Below, one piece after another: positions 11,713-24,000 of a DNA stretch of 64,000 nucleotides. Origin of the DNA: Macrotrachela quadricornifera (Eukaryota > Rotifera > Eurotatoria > Philodinida > Philodinidae); assembly GCA_022393335.1 (NCBI GenBank), contig JAJEKB010020567.1, forward strand, positions 149,292 through 213,291, written 5' to 3'. The translations under genes were made by a program, and so were the position numbers. The stretch's first letter is position 1, and each line of letters opens with the position of its first letter. The notes beneath the pieces were generated by a model. It did not search any database. It was not told where the DNA came from and saw only the letters and a list, made by a program, of their open reading frames with translations.

Positions 11713-12600
11713 TAATTCTCTACTTCGGAGACAACTACGACACATTCATTGTGATCACAATCTTTGCTTTTTTTTGATCACAAAGAAATGGCCACGTATA
11801 TCTCTAATAACACGTCAATTTTACTTCATCATTACCAGGTCAAAATCAAGATTCTATCCAACGCAAGATCTCTCGACCTTGTTTTATATTTGAGTATCGA
11901 TTTGAAGATTTTAATTGACACGAAGTTCGCGGTATTCGATGGTCACCTAATGTTTTCGTGCTAATTCAACTAGAAAGTCATTTTCCTAACTGAGAGACTC
12001 AACAGAACTCCACTGTTGGATCTGAGTGAACCTATATTAGCTAGTAGAAAATTTGATATTCATTATATAGACGGTTTCGAATAGCATGACGACAATCATT
12101 ACTCTACTAGAGTAAGATGATTCATTGATCGACGATTAGCACTTGTATGATGTCCTATTTTCATAATATTCAATAACATCTTTCGAGAAATACTAGTGTC
12201 ATTATATGGGTAGGAATACTAAGCAATGTTTATAAACAGTTCAAAAGTCGAAGTTATTTCAAATATGATCGATTTGTGGATCAACCTGTCTCTGCCCTTT
12301 CTCAGCCTTTAACCGAAAGTATTTCTAAACTAACTTTGAATGAGTTTTTCGAAAACGGGTACTGAGTTTTCATGTGTGGCCGGTTAAAATTTTAGCAGCG
12401 AAGTGAAGATCTGTTCGACCTTTTCTATCATGAATCTTGAGTACTCGTCATTATGCGATGAAAGCAACACAAAGAAATTGCTCGATACGATACGAAGATT
12501 ATGAGGTTGAATTTAAATGTATGAATTATTATACAAGATTAGTGGTTTCGTTTCATTAAAATATTCGATTATTAACAAATTTGAGTGTCCTATGTAGAGA
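11713..12600. other. Intergenic stretch, nothing recognised
   Basis: AT-rich spacer between the right end of the mariner-like element and the hAT terminus at 12602. Short open frames only; no gene or repeat can be supported. Confidence 0.5.
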
Positions 12601-13514
12601 CCAGCGGTTCCTAAAAATACCCGGAACCGAACAGGAACCGTCGGTTTCGGTTAGCAAAATAGAAAAAAAGCGGTTCCATTTTCGGTTCCTAATATCGGTT
12701 TCTGGAACCGATGGTTTTAGAGAGTAAACAAAAAACAGAATAATATATTTTTTCAGAAATTTTGATATTTCATTTTCGACATTGTTCAGTTTTATTTTGT
12801 TATCAAAAAAGAAATTTCTTCAAAGAATAAAAGAAAAAGTGAAAGAATGATATCCAACAAAAAACAAAATAATATAATATTTCCCAGTAATACTATACAT
12901 TAATCTGACAACTTTTAAATAAAATCTATTTTATCATTTCCTTTATCGTCATCATTCTCGTCACAAAAAAGAATATCATCCTCATTGTCCATTTTATTTT
13001 TTTGTTGCTGTTGTATTAATATTAGGTTATTCAACAACCTTTCTTTTCAATTGAGTTGTATCAATTTGGTTACCATTCTTTTTGTCGAATGATTTCAGCA
13101 ATAATAAATTTTTTTGTAAAAACAAGAGCATATATATTTTGGCAGTACCAAGACGAGTACGTTTATCTGTAATTGTATTTTTTGAAGATGAGAAAACTCG
13201 TTTTACTATTGTATTTCACGCTAGTACAGCATATAAATCTTGAACAATTGAAAATAAAATCGGAAACTTGGGTTTCTGTTGTAACCAAAATTGTAAAATA
13301 TCATCATCTTCTTTTATTTGAACATTTAATATTATATATTCTTCTAATTCATCATATGATGTTGGTATTGATTTTAAATCATTGTGTGGTGTATCAAAGC
13401 AGTGTGAAAGAAGACCTTTTGATGTTGTTGATTGAGAATTAAATGTATTTGTATCAGCAGATATTGCTGCAGTCATTGTATTTATAGTAGCTGGTAATGT
13501 TGGTTGTTGCTTAA

Positions 13515-14266
13515 GGGTACCCCCCTCATTTTTTGTCGAACTTTTTGGAAAAAATTTTTTTTTATACGTGCTGTAGATAGATTATCTGTTGATATTTCGA
13601 TCGTCGTTTGAGTGACCTCAATCTGACCATCCATTACCCCGCCATTGAAAGTACATGAGAAGCTGTCGCCAAAAAAGAATTTTTCAAAAAACTTTTTTTA
13701 TGTGCTTAGTGGATTCTATACGAAAAGTTGTTCATAAAAATGTTATAAAAAAAATCAGATCGCCTCCAAACTTATTTTACGATTTTCTCAAAACTAGTTT
13801 TTTATGCAAAGAGCCGAATTGCCGCACGTACAACCTCCCTTTAACTTCGTCCGATCGAGCTGAAATTTTTACCATATATACTTTGAGGTATTCTCTAGAG
13901 GTTGAATTGACCGTTTCCATTTCTGACTTTCCCATCCGATTTTATAGGGTTCGAAAAGCTAGAAAACCTTTTGGTACCTTTTTCATAAAAAAAAAGGAAG
14001 TGAGATTTTTTGAAAACCTCAAAACTGCCTCTGAGGTATAGTCGTAGGTATCTCCAAAAACATTTTCAGCCAAATCGGACAAAGTGTGATAGGATCGTAC
14101 GGTGTGGCAATGAAGACATGGAAAACGAAAATTTTCGAAAAAAATTTTTTCACCGAACACGTGTCTCGTTATTTCAGGTACTCTATCTGTGGTAAAAATT
14201 TCAGCCCAATCGACCTTACCGTCTTCGAGCTCTAAAAATCGTCAAAAAAGAGGGGGGGGGGTACCC
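13515..14266. mobile_element. TTAA-flanked non-autonomous element (piggyBac- or Kolobok-like)
   Basis: Inverted termini GGGTACCCCCC (left) and GGGGGGGTACCC (right) are directly flanked by TTAA at 13511-13514 and 14267-14270. TTAA duplication is the hallmark of piggyBac and Kolobok superfamilies. The 752-bp interior has no transposase; open frames at 13655-14041 and 13942-14160 have no recognisable domain. It interrupts the hAT reading frame exactly at a TTAA. Confidence 0.65.
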
Positions 14267-14321
14267 TTAATAATTTCTCGTCTAACCAACTCGATAGCTT
14301 TCTGTCGTGAAGTAGGATCTA

Positions 14322-15620
14322 ACGGGTGCCCCAGAAATAATGGGCCCATCAGTATTTTGCTGATATTTTTAACAAAACTAATCCACTTGAGATAATTTTT
14401 TTAAAAAAGATTCGTCTTTTCAAGCTCTACAAAATGACATACTTTTTATTTTTTTAAGTAACATCCATTATTTTTTAAAACACAATATAAGCGATTAGTC
14501 CAAGATGAACAACTTTGTAAAACAACTTTTCGAATTTTTTTTACAGCACATTTTAATTCATCAATTAGTGTAGGTTTTGATGTTACTCTCTCCCAATTGA
14601 CGCGCTGCGCAAATTCATCCCAGATACAATAGTCTAGTGGATTTAAATCCGGGCTATTCGGTGGCCAATGATTTTTATCTGTGAACGATGGAAAATGATC
14701 CAAACACTATTTTTGTGTTAGGTGATGGACATGAGGTTTCCCACCGTCCTGTTCAAATGTCCAGTGTTCTGCAAAAGTATCACTTCCATATTTAAGTGCG
14801 ATTGGAAGAACTTTCTCTATATATTTAGCATGATCCACAGTTCCTTGATCGAGAATGACTAATGGCGTAACTCCTTTGGAGCAAACATCAAACCAGACCA
14901 TGACTTTTTGTGCAAATTTCTCTTTCATTTTAGTACCACCTTGTTTGCCTGCTTCATCTCGACTAGCAGCCCACATACGTTAATTTTGGGAATTATATAT
15001 GCCGTCGAGATCAAACATTTTTTCATCTGAAAACAAGAAGCGCATAGCGTCCTCTTTTCGAAAGTTATTACCAATCCAATTAACGAATTTTTTTCGTTTG
15101 TTCTTCCGTAAGTTTTGGTACGACCGTCATCTTGTAGGCATAGAGTTTAAGATCTTCCGTCAATATTCGATGAGCAATTGATTTAGATATGCCATATTTC
15201 TTAGCCAAATCTCGAGTTGTCACCATTTTCTTTCGATCAAGCTTATCCTTCACCTACTCAATTGTTTTACCGTTTCGGGCAAGACGTGAAGCATCTGGAG
15301 GTGTTGACAGCTGGATAGAGCCAGTGTCACGGATCATCTTACACTATCTTTTGATAGTATTTAATCCCAAAGAACCATTTAGATCGCGAAAATTCTTGCA
15401 AGCACCATCACCATCTTCGTATTTACGAAGTACTACTTGTCGAAGATCTTCACTTTTCATTTCATATCGAAAGCGCAATAGATTGAAATTAAATAAGAAA
15501 CATAGATTCTTGTAGAGGATAAAAAGACAAATCTTTTAAAAAAAATTGACCTTAAACGGATGAGTTTTGATCCAGATGTCGCCAAAATACTGATGGGCCC
15601 ATTATTTCTGGGACACCCGT
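14322..15620 (-). mobile_element. Full-length mariner-like element (1.3 kb)
   Basis: Terminal inverted repeats of at least 35 bp begin ACGGGTGYCCCAGAAATAA at both ends, with TA at 14320-14321 and 15621-15622. The 1299-bp length is canonical for mariner. It is inserted in the hAT remnant. Confidence 0.85.
14446..15460 (-). pseudogene. Mariner/Tc1-like DDD transposase, disabled
   Basis: The gene starts MKSEDLRQVVLRKYEDGDG at 15460 and ends at a stop at 14446. N-terminal helix-turn-helix segments are followed by the catalytic domain: FSDEKMFDLDG (first Asp), VMVWFDVCSKGVTPLVILDQG, HWTFEQDGGKPH (second Asp) and NSPDLNPLDYCIWDEF (third Asp). As it stands about 32 residues separate the last two Asp residues. 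In-frame stops (after NTIKR, after KTIE, in the NSQN*RM stretch and after HLTQK) and a frameshift near the KKIR/NWIGN junction disable it. Confidence 0.85.
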
Positions 15621-15844
15621 TACCTTATTTTTGCACCATCAGATGCAGAAAACATTACTGCGCTCCAAAATGTAGAAAAAAATTTTAATCTTAAGGAATG
15701 ATTAAATAAAAAAAGAACACACAAACCGCTCCAAAAAATATTTTCTTATTAGGATCTTTGACTGCACCCTTCAGCGCTACTTATCGGAAAATAGAAAGAG
15801 CTTTCATGAAATCTGACGGGCGTCTAGTAGGCATTATTACTATA

Positions 15845-16330
15845 CAAATAGCGCTCGTCTAAAGGTTCACTCAGCTCTTTCTCGTAGAAGTCGTGTTTCT
15901 AAACTACCATCAAGCTATTCATTTATAGAATTAAAAACAGCGAAGTCAGATTCAAGTTCCTGGATATTAATTGCCTTTGACCAAACCTCATAAAAACAAA
16001 TCTTTTTTTTTTAAAAACTTCTCGTTTATTTAAAAAATTGAACTGCAAAAAATTTTTAGAAAACAGGCTTCAGATTTGAGTTCCTTGTCTTCGATTACCC
16101 TTCGGTCAACCCTTATAAAAAAATTTTTTTGCAAAAAAAGTGATCCTTAACAAATTTTAAAAAAACTAACAACAGATTCGAGTTCCTCGAATCCGATTAC
16201 CCTTTGATTAAGTTTTATAGAAAATATTAATAAAATTTTTTTTGACCTTGTGCAGACAGACAAGCAATCAAGCAAGCAAACAATTTATTTTTCTAAGACT
16301 TTTCTCTACGAGAAAGAGAAAAATCCATAA
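15845..16330. repeat. Dispersed repeat bounded by CTCTTTCTCGTAGA arms, copy 1
   Basis: The left boundary contains CGCTCGTCTAAAGGTTCACT followed by AGCTCTTTCTCGTAGAA; the right contains CTCTACGAGAAAGAGAA. A CAAGCAATCAAGCAAGCA tract lies just inside the right arm. The same order of blocks occurs at 38.41-39.24 kb. No coding capacity; the family was not identified. Confidence 0.55.
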
Positions 16331-16925
16331 ATTAGGCTGCCATAAAACGAACCTTATTCAATAATTCACAAGGGAAAAAGCGCTGGCATCTCAGCACCTT
16401 TTCATCACCTTTTTTGAGAGATTAATTTAGTTTAGTTATATAGAAATAATTCACAAAAGGAACTTTATTTTCAATATTCAAGAACACATTTTGTTTCAAA
16501 CACACACAGTGGGAAAAGCCAAGTTTTTAAGTAAAAAATAAGTTTTAGAATTTTTTCCTAATACTGAATCGAACAACAAAAAAGCTATTTGGAACAAAAA
16601 GAATGTGTTTTTTTGTTACCATCCTTGAACATGTTGTAATCAATCATTTGATAAGCGACTTTTACTCGTTGTTAACAGCTAGTAGGCTGTCTGTTTATGA
16701 ATATATTTCACTGATGAATCAATATTAATTGAAAATAATTTTTTCACTAGCGAGTTCCCGTGTAAAACGTACGACTCTTTTTCAGGTAACGATCTAGAGT
16801 TAGTAAGTGAATGTATTTCAATAGAATCAAAAGTCTCAAATGCGGTTTTCAAAGAGTATTTAAATTTCTGATTTTTATTCATTAAAATATACCTACAATT
16901 TTAGATCCTGTTTTTTTTTTATTAT
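16331..16925. other. Spacer, nothing recognised
   Basis: AT-rich; the open frame at 16679-16882 has no supporting features. Confidence 0.45.
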
Positions 16926-17192
16926 CCGTGTATAACATGGCGTTGCCCGAGCCATTTGAAAGAGCACATTGACAAACCCTAGGATTGGTCCAAACAACCC
17001 TATGTTTTACACGAAAAATAAGAGAAAATAGGGTCTCAAAATTCGATTGGTTCATTCAATTAGCCAATCAAATTTCAAGCCCCTGTTTTTCTCATATTGT
17101 CTGTGTGAAACATAGGGTTGTTTGGACCAATCCTAGGATTTGTCAATTTGCTCTTTTAGTTGGCCCGAGTAACCCTATGTTTCGCAGGGAAA
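16926..17192. repeat. Imperfect inverted repeat with arms of about 90 bp
   Basis: The left arm (about 16930-17018) contains CAAACCCTAGGATTGGTCCA and the right arm (about 17098-17190) contains TGGACCAATCCTAGGATTTG. Pairing extends outward through the CCCGAG and TGCTCTTT blocks and inward through CATAGGGTTGTTTGG. The spacer is about 80 bp. Elements of the right arm recur in the intron repeat at 4.1-4.3 kb. Confidence 0.65.
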
Positions 17193-17827
17193 ATAAGAGA
17201 AAAACAGTTTTGAGATCGAATTGGTTTATTTCGATCAGCTAATTACCGAGCGAAAGACCGGATCTTCAACCGTGAACGCTCAACCTTTGACTCTTAACCG
17301 TTCACCTTTAACCTGAATTTTGATCGGCTGAAAAAAATGATCAATGGGAGAGGGATCGTACGTGACACTCAACATTATGTATATATACATCATCGTTCTA
17401 CATCCAAACAAATTGTATCATCAATTACAATTGGGTAAATTTTTTCATTGGACACAGAGAACATTCAATAGGATTATAATATCGAAATAAATCTAATAGA
17501 GAACGCTATTAGGCTAGGTCAATAGTAACTATTAAAACATATAATATCTTCTAAATTCTATAAGTACCTTAGCACCATCAAGTACAATTTGGCACTTTAT
17601 ACCTGCACTTTTCCCCTTTACCATGTTCAACAAAAGGCGCCTGTAATGAGCGATATTTGAAATCGGGCAAGTCAGACTGTTTATTCGTCCCTCCAAAGCC
17701 AGTGAACATTGCATTCTCAAAAACCGCAGTTTTTAGCGGTATTTCAAAACCGACTAGATGGTCTGACTTTCGCGTTCGAAAAAGCCGGTTGAAATCGCGT
17801 TTTTTAACGGTATTTTCTAAATTTGTT

Positions 17828-17889
17828 TCTGAGGATAAAACTATCTGAGGATAAAACTATCTGAGGATTAAACTATCTGAGGATTAACC
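17828..17889. repeat. Small tandem repeat, 16-bp unit
   Basis: The unit CTGAGGATAAAACTAT (or ...ATTAAACTAT) is repeated close to four times. Confidence 0.8.
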
Positions 17890-18057
17890 CCTAGGAAAGA
17901 TCGAAACCATGGTCATAGTGTTCCTAAACATAATACTCACCCTCAACTTTTCATGAAAACTTTTTATCATTCTGGAATATTTATTTTGAAAAAATCAAAG
18001 AAAAATTAGTGCTTAAACCATTATGCTACGTGAGTAAATAGTTTTATTATGTCACAA

Positions 18058-21000
18058 TTATTCATATCGGAGAGTAGCAAATTGTAATGGAGTATTGTTC
18101 TCATATCCATAAAATGTACTCATTTTTACAGCCACTTGGAACCAAGCTTTTTTCAATACAATTTCCCATTTATTATCATTAATTGGTCGAATATTACTCC
18201 AACTCTGAAAGTTTTTTTTAACATGTTCAAGAAAGTTAAGACTAATGTCACTATGTTCATAATCACCAACTTTAACGTGTTTTTTCTCGGTATCAGCTTC
18301 AACACACCCGGTAAATGTCTGAATATTAGTGTTAGCATGCGTTTGAATTCTCACTTCAAAATTTGAAGATTTACCAGCTGTACCTTTTGGTCCACTGTAA
18401 TAGTCGACAGAAACTTTATATAAGCCTTTTTTAGCTGGTCTGAAAAAGACATTTTCCATTGGCATTGTCGATGAACACTTGTTGATAGGACATGTATCAG
18501 CATGATAACATACATTCATGTCCCGATCTAGGTACCCTGCACAGGTACTACATTTTGGATTACCAAAATATAGATCAGTTCCACAAGGACAACTAACATG
18601 CAAATCCAAATCATTACTATCATACCAGACTAATGTGATTGTGACATCTCCTTCGCCTACTGAATAAGCATTCATTCTTTCTCTAATGAGTCTACTATCA
18701 CGAATTGACAGTTGACTTGATGAACTTTCTTTCCATCTACTATGTCTTATTGTATTGTCACTATTGCATAGATCAAACACAAATCCTTTTTTCCCACTTT
18801 GAAGTTTTTCAAATGATCCATTGAATGCCATTAACCGATGTTTGTCGGAATGGTGTGCATCATGAACCTCTGTAACTTCTGTACACTTACAACCACAATA
18901 AGGACATTGTTCAATACATCCCAATGCTTTTCGTTGATTTTCAGTTTTAATTTTGTTTTCTTCCTTTTGAATGTCATCAGAAAATTTAAATTGTAGACCA
19001 TTTGTTTTTTTATTAGTATGAAGTGATTCTATAGCATCTTTGAAAGTTGTCAAAAATATCTTTGGATTGTTTATTGAATAAATTGAAATCGAAATGAGAT
19101 GAAATAGTTTACTCGGTTCTAATAAACCTGGATTAGAGTGATAATAAGGTAGCTTTAATGATTTTGTCAAATAGATATTTATCAATGTTTCATTAATGTC
19201 TTCTTCCATATAAGCTTTGAAAAATTTTCTGAAGTTTAAATTATGACTATCAGAATGGGATGTATTGTAACTGTAATTAGTAAAGATTTTTTCCAGCTGT
19301 TCTAATTTATTCATCAAGTTTTCATATTGTTGATTGTATGTTGTTAAATATCTCTGATCATACGTCTTTTTCAAACCATTAGCTTTTTCTTCGAAATACT
19401 TCGAGTATACTTTTTTCATGTAATCAATCATATTTGTAATATAATCATAAATACCGTCTTTATCAAATCGTTCGTCTGTTTCATAAAAAACTTTATCTGA
19501 TAGTTCAACTAGCTTATCCGCATTAAGATACGTTGCATGTTCCAATTTTCGTTTATATTCAGTTTCAGTTTTAGACAGAATCATGTTTTTAAAATTATTA
19601 AAAACTTTTGTGGCCATATCCTTAGCATTTTCTGCATCCCCAAAAGCAGCATCAAGTCTCTTCGTAAGATCTTCAAATAATCTGTTAATATCTTTTTCAA
19701 AATCTTCAATCATTTTTCTATACGTATTTTCTTCGTCTTTAAACATTTTGTCAACAATAATCTCATATAACCATTCGATCAAATCATTTCCAAATGCACA
19801 TGTGAATTCTAAATTTTCTTCTTCTAAGAATTTCTGATTGAGTTCATGTATCTTTGCTTCTATTTGTAAAATATTTTGTTTCAAACAAGTTATTTGATAT
19901 TCAGCACTGCGAATTATTTCAGTTTTAATGCTATTTTGTAAATATTCATTCATTTCATAGAACATCGAACAAACAAGAATTGCCGCGTCTGGATCAATAC
20001 CAGCTTCGGATATCTTTTCAACAAATGAGCTTCCAGAATAAGATATATGCTGATATTTTCTTAAAGATTGATTATCTGAATTTGACGAAGTATTGCATTT
20101 TTTCCTTTTGTTTGTAGTACGAATTTCTCGTTGAAATCGGTTTGATATCCATGATGTGACTTGTTTCCATTTGTCTGTTAGATAATTTGATTGTTTCTCG
20201 ATATATATTATATTTTTAGTTGGATCAGTAAAATTATGCAATTTAATATTTTGATTTGTTTGCAAGTAATGTTGCTTTCTTTGAATAAGTAGTGGAATCT
20301 TTTCTAATAGCAGATTTTGCCAATTGCATACACTGGTATCATCAATAAGTTTAATAATATTGGTAGATGCTGTTCTGTCTATTGATTTTTGATCGAGTTG
20401 AGTGATGCTAAAAAATATTTTTTCGACTGGTATGGTGCCTACTGCTGATTTAATTTGTTGCATGACAAAATGTGACCATTGAGCAAGAGTTTTCTTATTT
20501 TTATTCATTTCTTCTACTGTTTCACTTTTGATATTTCGTATAGTTTTTTTAAAATCATCAATGATATGTTGTTTAGTTTTATCTTTTTCTTCGTTTGAAA
20601 TATTTTCTTGAACCTTTTGCCATTCAAGAATTTTAATTTCACTACGATTCTGTAATTCTGTTAAAGCAGCTTCAGTTTTATTTTTTATTTTCCTTTTTTC
20701 AACAAGTGTTTTATACTTTTGCAGTGCTTGAGTTTTACTTGTTGTGATAGCAGATAATAATCGATCTTTGTATTCATTCATTAATTTGACAGTATAGGAT
20801 TTTGATTTTACTGTATCATCGAACTGTTGTTTAACCTTTTCTTTACATTGTTCCATCTCATTATCAAACTGTTGCTCGACATTAGAAAAAACATAAGATG
20901 ATGTGTTCATGAGATTTTCCTGTTGAAGTAATATTTCTTCGAGCTTTGAACGGAAACTTGTTTTTGTCGAGTTGGGTTCAATATAAATTTCCATAATTTT

Positions 21001-24000
21001 TGTAATAATATCACTAAGTTCTTTTCTTTCATTAATTTCTTTTATTGACTCGATCATAATCATATTATTGTACAAATCAATGGTTTTCCAAATTTCAGAT
21101 GCTTGTTTGACCCAATCAGATAGACTTTTAAACTTTGGATCCGATGTATCTGCTTCGATAAAAATTTTTTCTTTCAGTTCTTGACTTAGTTTGGCAAATT
21201 TTGCATTTGTTGTTGACTTTTGAAAAAGTTCTTCACCTTTATTATAAACAAAATCTCTGTTAAAAGCTGTTAACATTAAAAAGAATGCTTTTTCTTCTTT
21301 AAAATCCAAAACTTGATTTAATTTAAGTTTACTCAATTCGCTAACTTCCTTTAATTCTTTCTTAATATTATCAATCATTTCTCTTTGTTTAATAACATTT
21401 AAATCCATCATATTTCGAAGTATAAAAATGATAATTGGTCGAGTTTTGAACACTTTTAATTGGTTAGCAACAAACAGACTAATACTGAGAATTTTTTTCA
21501 TTGCTGAATTAATTTCTCCATTTAAATTAATAAGCATTATTTGTGAACATGCCATAGAAAATAAAGTTAGTTTTTTATCATACTCTTCATTTGCTTTTTC
21601 AATAGACAAGAGACCTTCTGTATCCAGTACAAGTAGTGTTTTTGCTCTGGGATATTTTGTTCCAAAAATTGATGCATATAAACCTTTCGTACAGCGACCA
21701 GCACTTGTTTGAAAATTACTACCAAATAACATGTTTAAAAGAGTAGATTTTCCTGTGCTTTGTGGTCCAATGACTGAAACAACAAATGGTGGTTCTTCAT
21801 TCAATAATTTATATTTTCCTTCAAGTCCTTGAAAAATACGTGAAACAATATCATAATTAAAAGTGTTGTTGTCGCCATCAATAATTTCTATATCATTTCC
21901 TCTGGTCATGTACTCTACAAATGCGGTGATGTAAAAGTTTTTGTTGAAATTTAATGTTCTGGTTTTATTAGAAGAATTTATGTATGTTAAGAAGTCTTCA
22001 TCACCATAAATAGCAAGCAATTCTCTCATGAATATATCTCGATTAATTGTTTTGTTGTCAATTAATTCTGAAATTTGTTTTTTTTGTTTTTCTAAATTAC
22101 GTTTCAATTTAAGTTTTTCATTTAACACTTCCGTATTGTTCGTTTTTGTTTGAGTATCTGCAATCACTGTTCTGCAGGCTTCTAAATCAAGTACAATTTT
22201 ATTTCTTTCTTGAAATAATGGAAATAATATAGGATTTTGCCAGACGTTAACTCGTTTGTCTAATTCATCGATTAAATTAAATTTTTGTTCTAAAAATAGT
22301 TCATTGTATTGACACACTAAATCACTTGGTATTGTTCGCATTTTTTTTTCAGAAAAATTAAGAATTTTTTGATCGATTTTAGTTAACGAGACTTGTTTTT
22401 CACCAGCATCTTTATCAATAAGTTTGACTCTTTTGTTTCGCTCATCTTGTATTTTCTTGTTCAATGAAACGTGGTTAAACAAGAACTCATGTAATTTTTC
22501 CTTATTTGCATCTATACTTGCTAGGTGCTTATCGATAGAAATTGAAAGTTCTTTTACAATTTCATCTTGAATATCTATACATACGTTCACGTATTGTTGT
22601 TTACATATTCTACTTTCCATTTCCATATAAATGTTAAGATTTTCTTTTTGAATTTCAGTATCATTTGGTTTTCTAGAATTACTACCTATACCAGTTAATT
22701 TAAATAGTTTTTCTCTCAAAGTTGCCAAATTTGAATTGAATCCAGTACTATTTTCTTCAATTTTTCGAATAAATAAAATTTGATCCTTTCTGTTTTCCAT
22801 CAATTGTTCTACATATTGATTTGCCCCATCTTTATGATCCCTCATAATGATAATAATTTGATTATTGTTGATACCAAACAGTTTCAATGTTTTTATTATT
22901 GATTCAGTTTCATCCGCAGATATACTGTGAAGAAGTATCCAACAATTTTGAAGAGGCATCATTTTAAAAAATACTTCTAGAAGATCATGTTCCTTACAAA
23001 TATGACCATGAATATCAAATATAGTGAAACCACAAGAAAATTCTGGTGTGGAAAACAACACATCGATTCCATCATTTATTATTCCAGCTTTATTTGCTAT
23101 AAATCCTGCGCAATAAATTTTGTTTAATAGTGTACTTTTACCGATCAAATTGGATCCCAGAGAAATGACTATGGGACAATCAACAGACAAACAATGCGAA
23201 TAGGCTCGAAGACAAATTTTCCATATTAATTTATTCTCAGACACCCATTGATATGCAAAAGGTAAAGCAATACCCAATTTCTTGATCAGCGATACGATAT
23301 TAAGTTGATGACGTTGATAACGTTCAAGCATACATGCAAATATTGTTTTATAATCAATTCCATACAATTCTGATGTTTCATCCCAAAATATTGTTAATTC
23401 ACAAATTTCGTTTAAATCAATGCCTGTTTTTAATTTATTTAATATATAGGGTAACATAATATCGAGAAGCGATCCATTATTATTTGTATTCTTTTCTTTT
23501 TCTATGATTTCTTCTAAGTTATTGTAATTAAACGGTGTTATTTCGGTAAACAATTGCTCGGAATAATCAGATATCTTTCCTAACATGACCATCTGAAGGC
23601 GTTTAATGCTTTTCAGTTTCTCATCTTGATCATTTTCATTAATTGAATGAGTTTGGTCTAATAAAACTGGCAAGAAGTTTGTAATAGTATTAATATTCTC
23701 TGATTGAATAATTGTCGTTTCATGAAATATTTTACTTCTAATTTCTGCATTATTATACAAATCCGATTTAATTTTATCGCATTTGTCACGTGTACATTTA
23801 TTTTCAATTAGTTTCATTCCTTTCTCCACATTGACATATAATTCTGAAATAATTTCATATATGTCATCACTATTTCCACTATTCAAACTATCATATTTTT
23901 GTAAGATTCTTTTCATTTTAATGAAAACTGCCATATTTGAGGACCAAAGAACATTTAGTTGGTTATTCGATTGAATTTTAACGATAAGTTGTTTGATTTT

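Larger units (their letters stand above)
12602..15715 (-). mobile_element. Decayed hAT element, later invaded by two other transposons
   Basis: A hAT-like terminus CAGCGGTTCCTAAAAATAC begins at 12602. It is followed by a subterminal zone in which CGGTTCC or GGAACCG recurs several times up to about 12720. A hAT transposase C-terminus lies on the minus strand beyond it. The matching second terminus was not found, so the right limit is only where hAT-like reading seems to fade. A TTAA-flanked element (13515-14266) and a mariner (14322-15620) split it. Confidence 0.55.
13070..15715 (-). pseudogene. hAT transposase C-terminal region (dimerisation domain), interrupted twice
   Basis: Minus-strand reading ends at a TAA (13070-13072). 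It contains YDELEEYIILNVQIKEDDDI, LQFWLQQKPKFPILFSIVQD and, past an in-frame TGA, RVFSSSKNTITDKRTRLGT. This is the classic hAT C-terminal pattern (W..N...FP.L...A...L..P.S...ER.FS..G..V...R..L). The frame continues upstream as REIIKQQPTLPATI directly across the TTAA site of the 13515-14266 element, then as DPTSRQKAIELVRREI up to the TA site of the mariner at 14322. Beyond 15622 a short stretch (FWSAVMFSASDGAKIR) may be its continuation. Stop codons make it inactive. Confidence 0.65.

Noticed and set aside
13655..14041. 128-residue frame inside the TTAA element
   Set aside because: No transposase motif; non-autonomous element interior.
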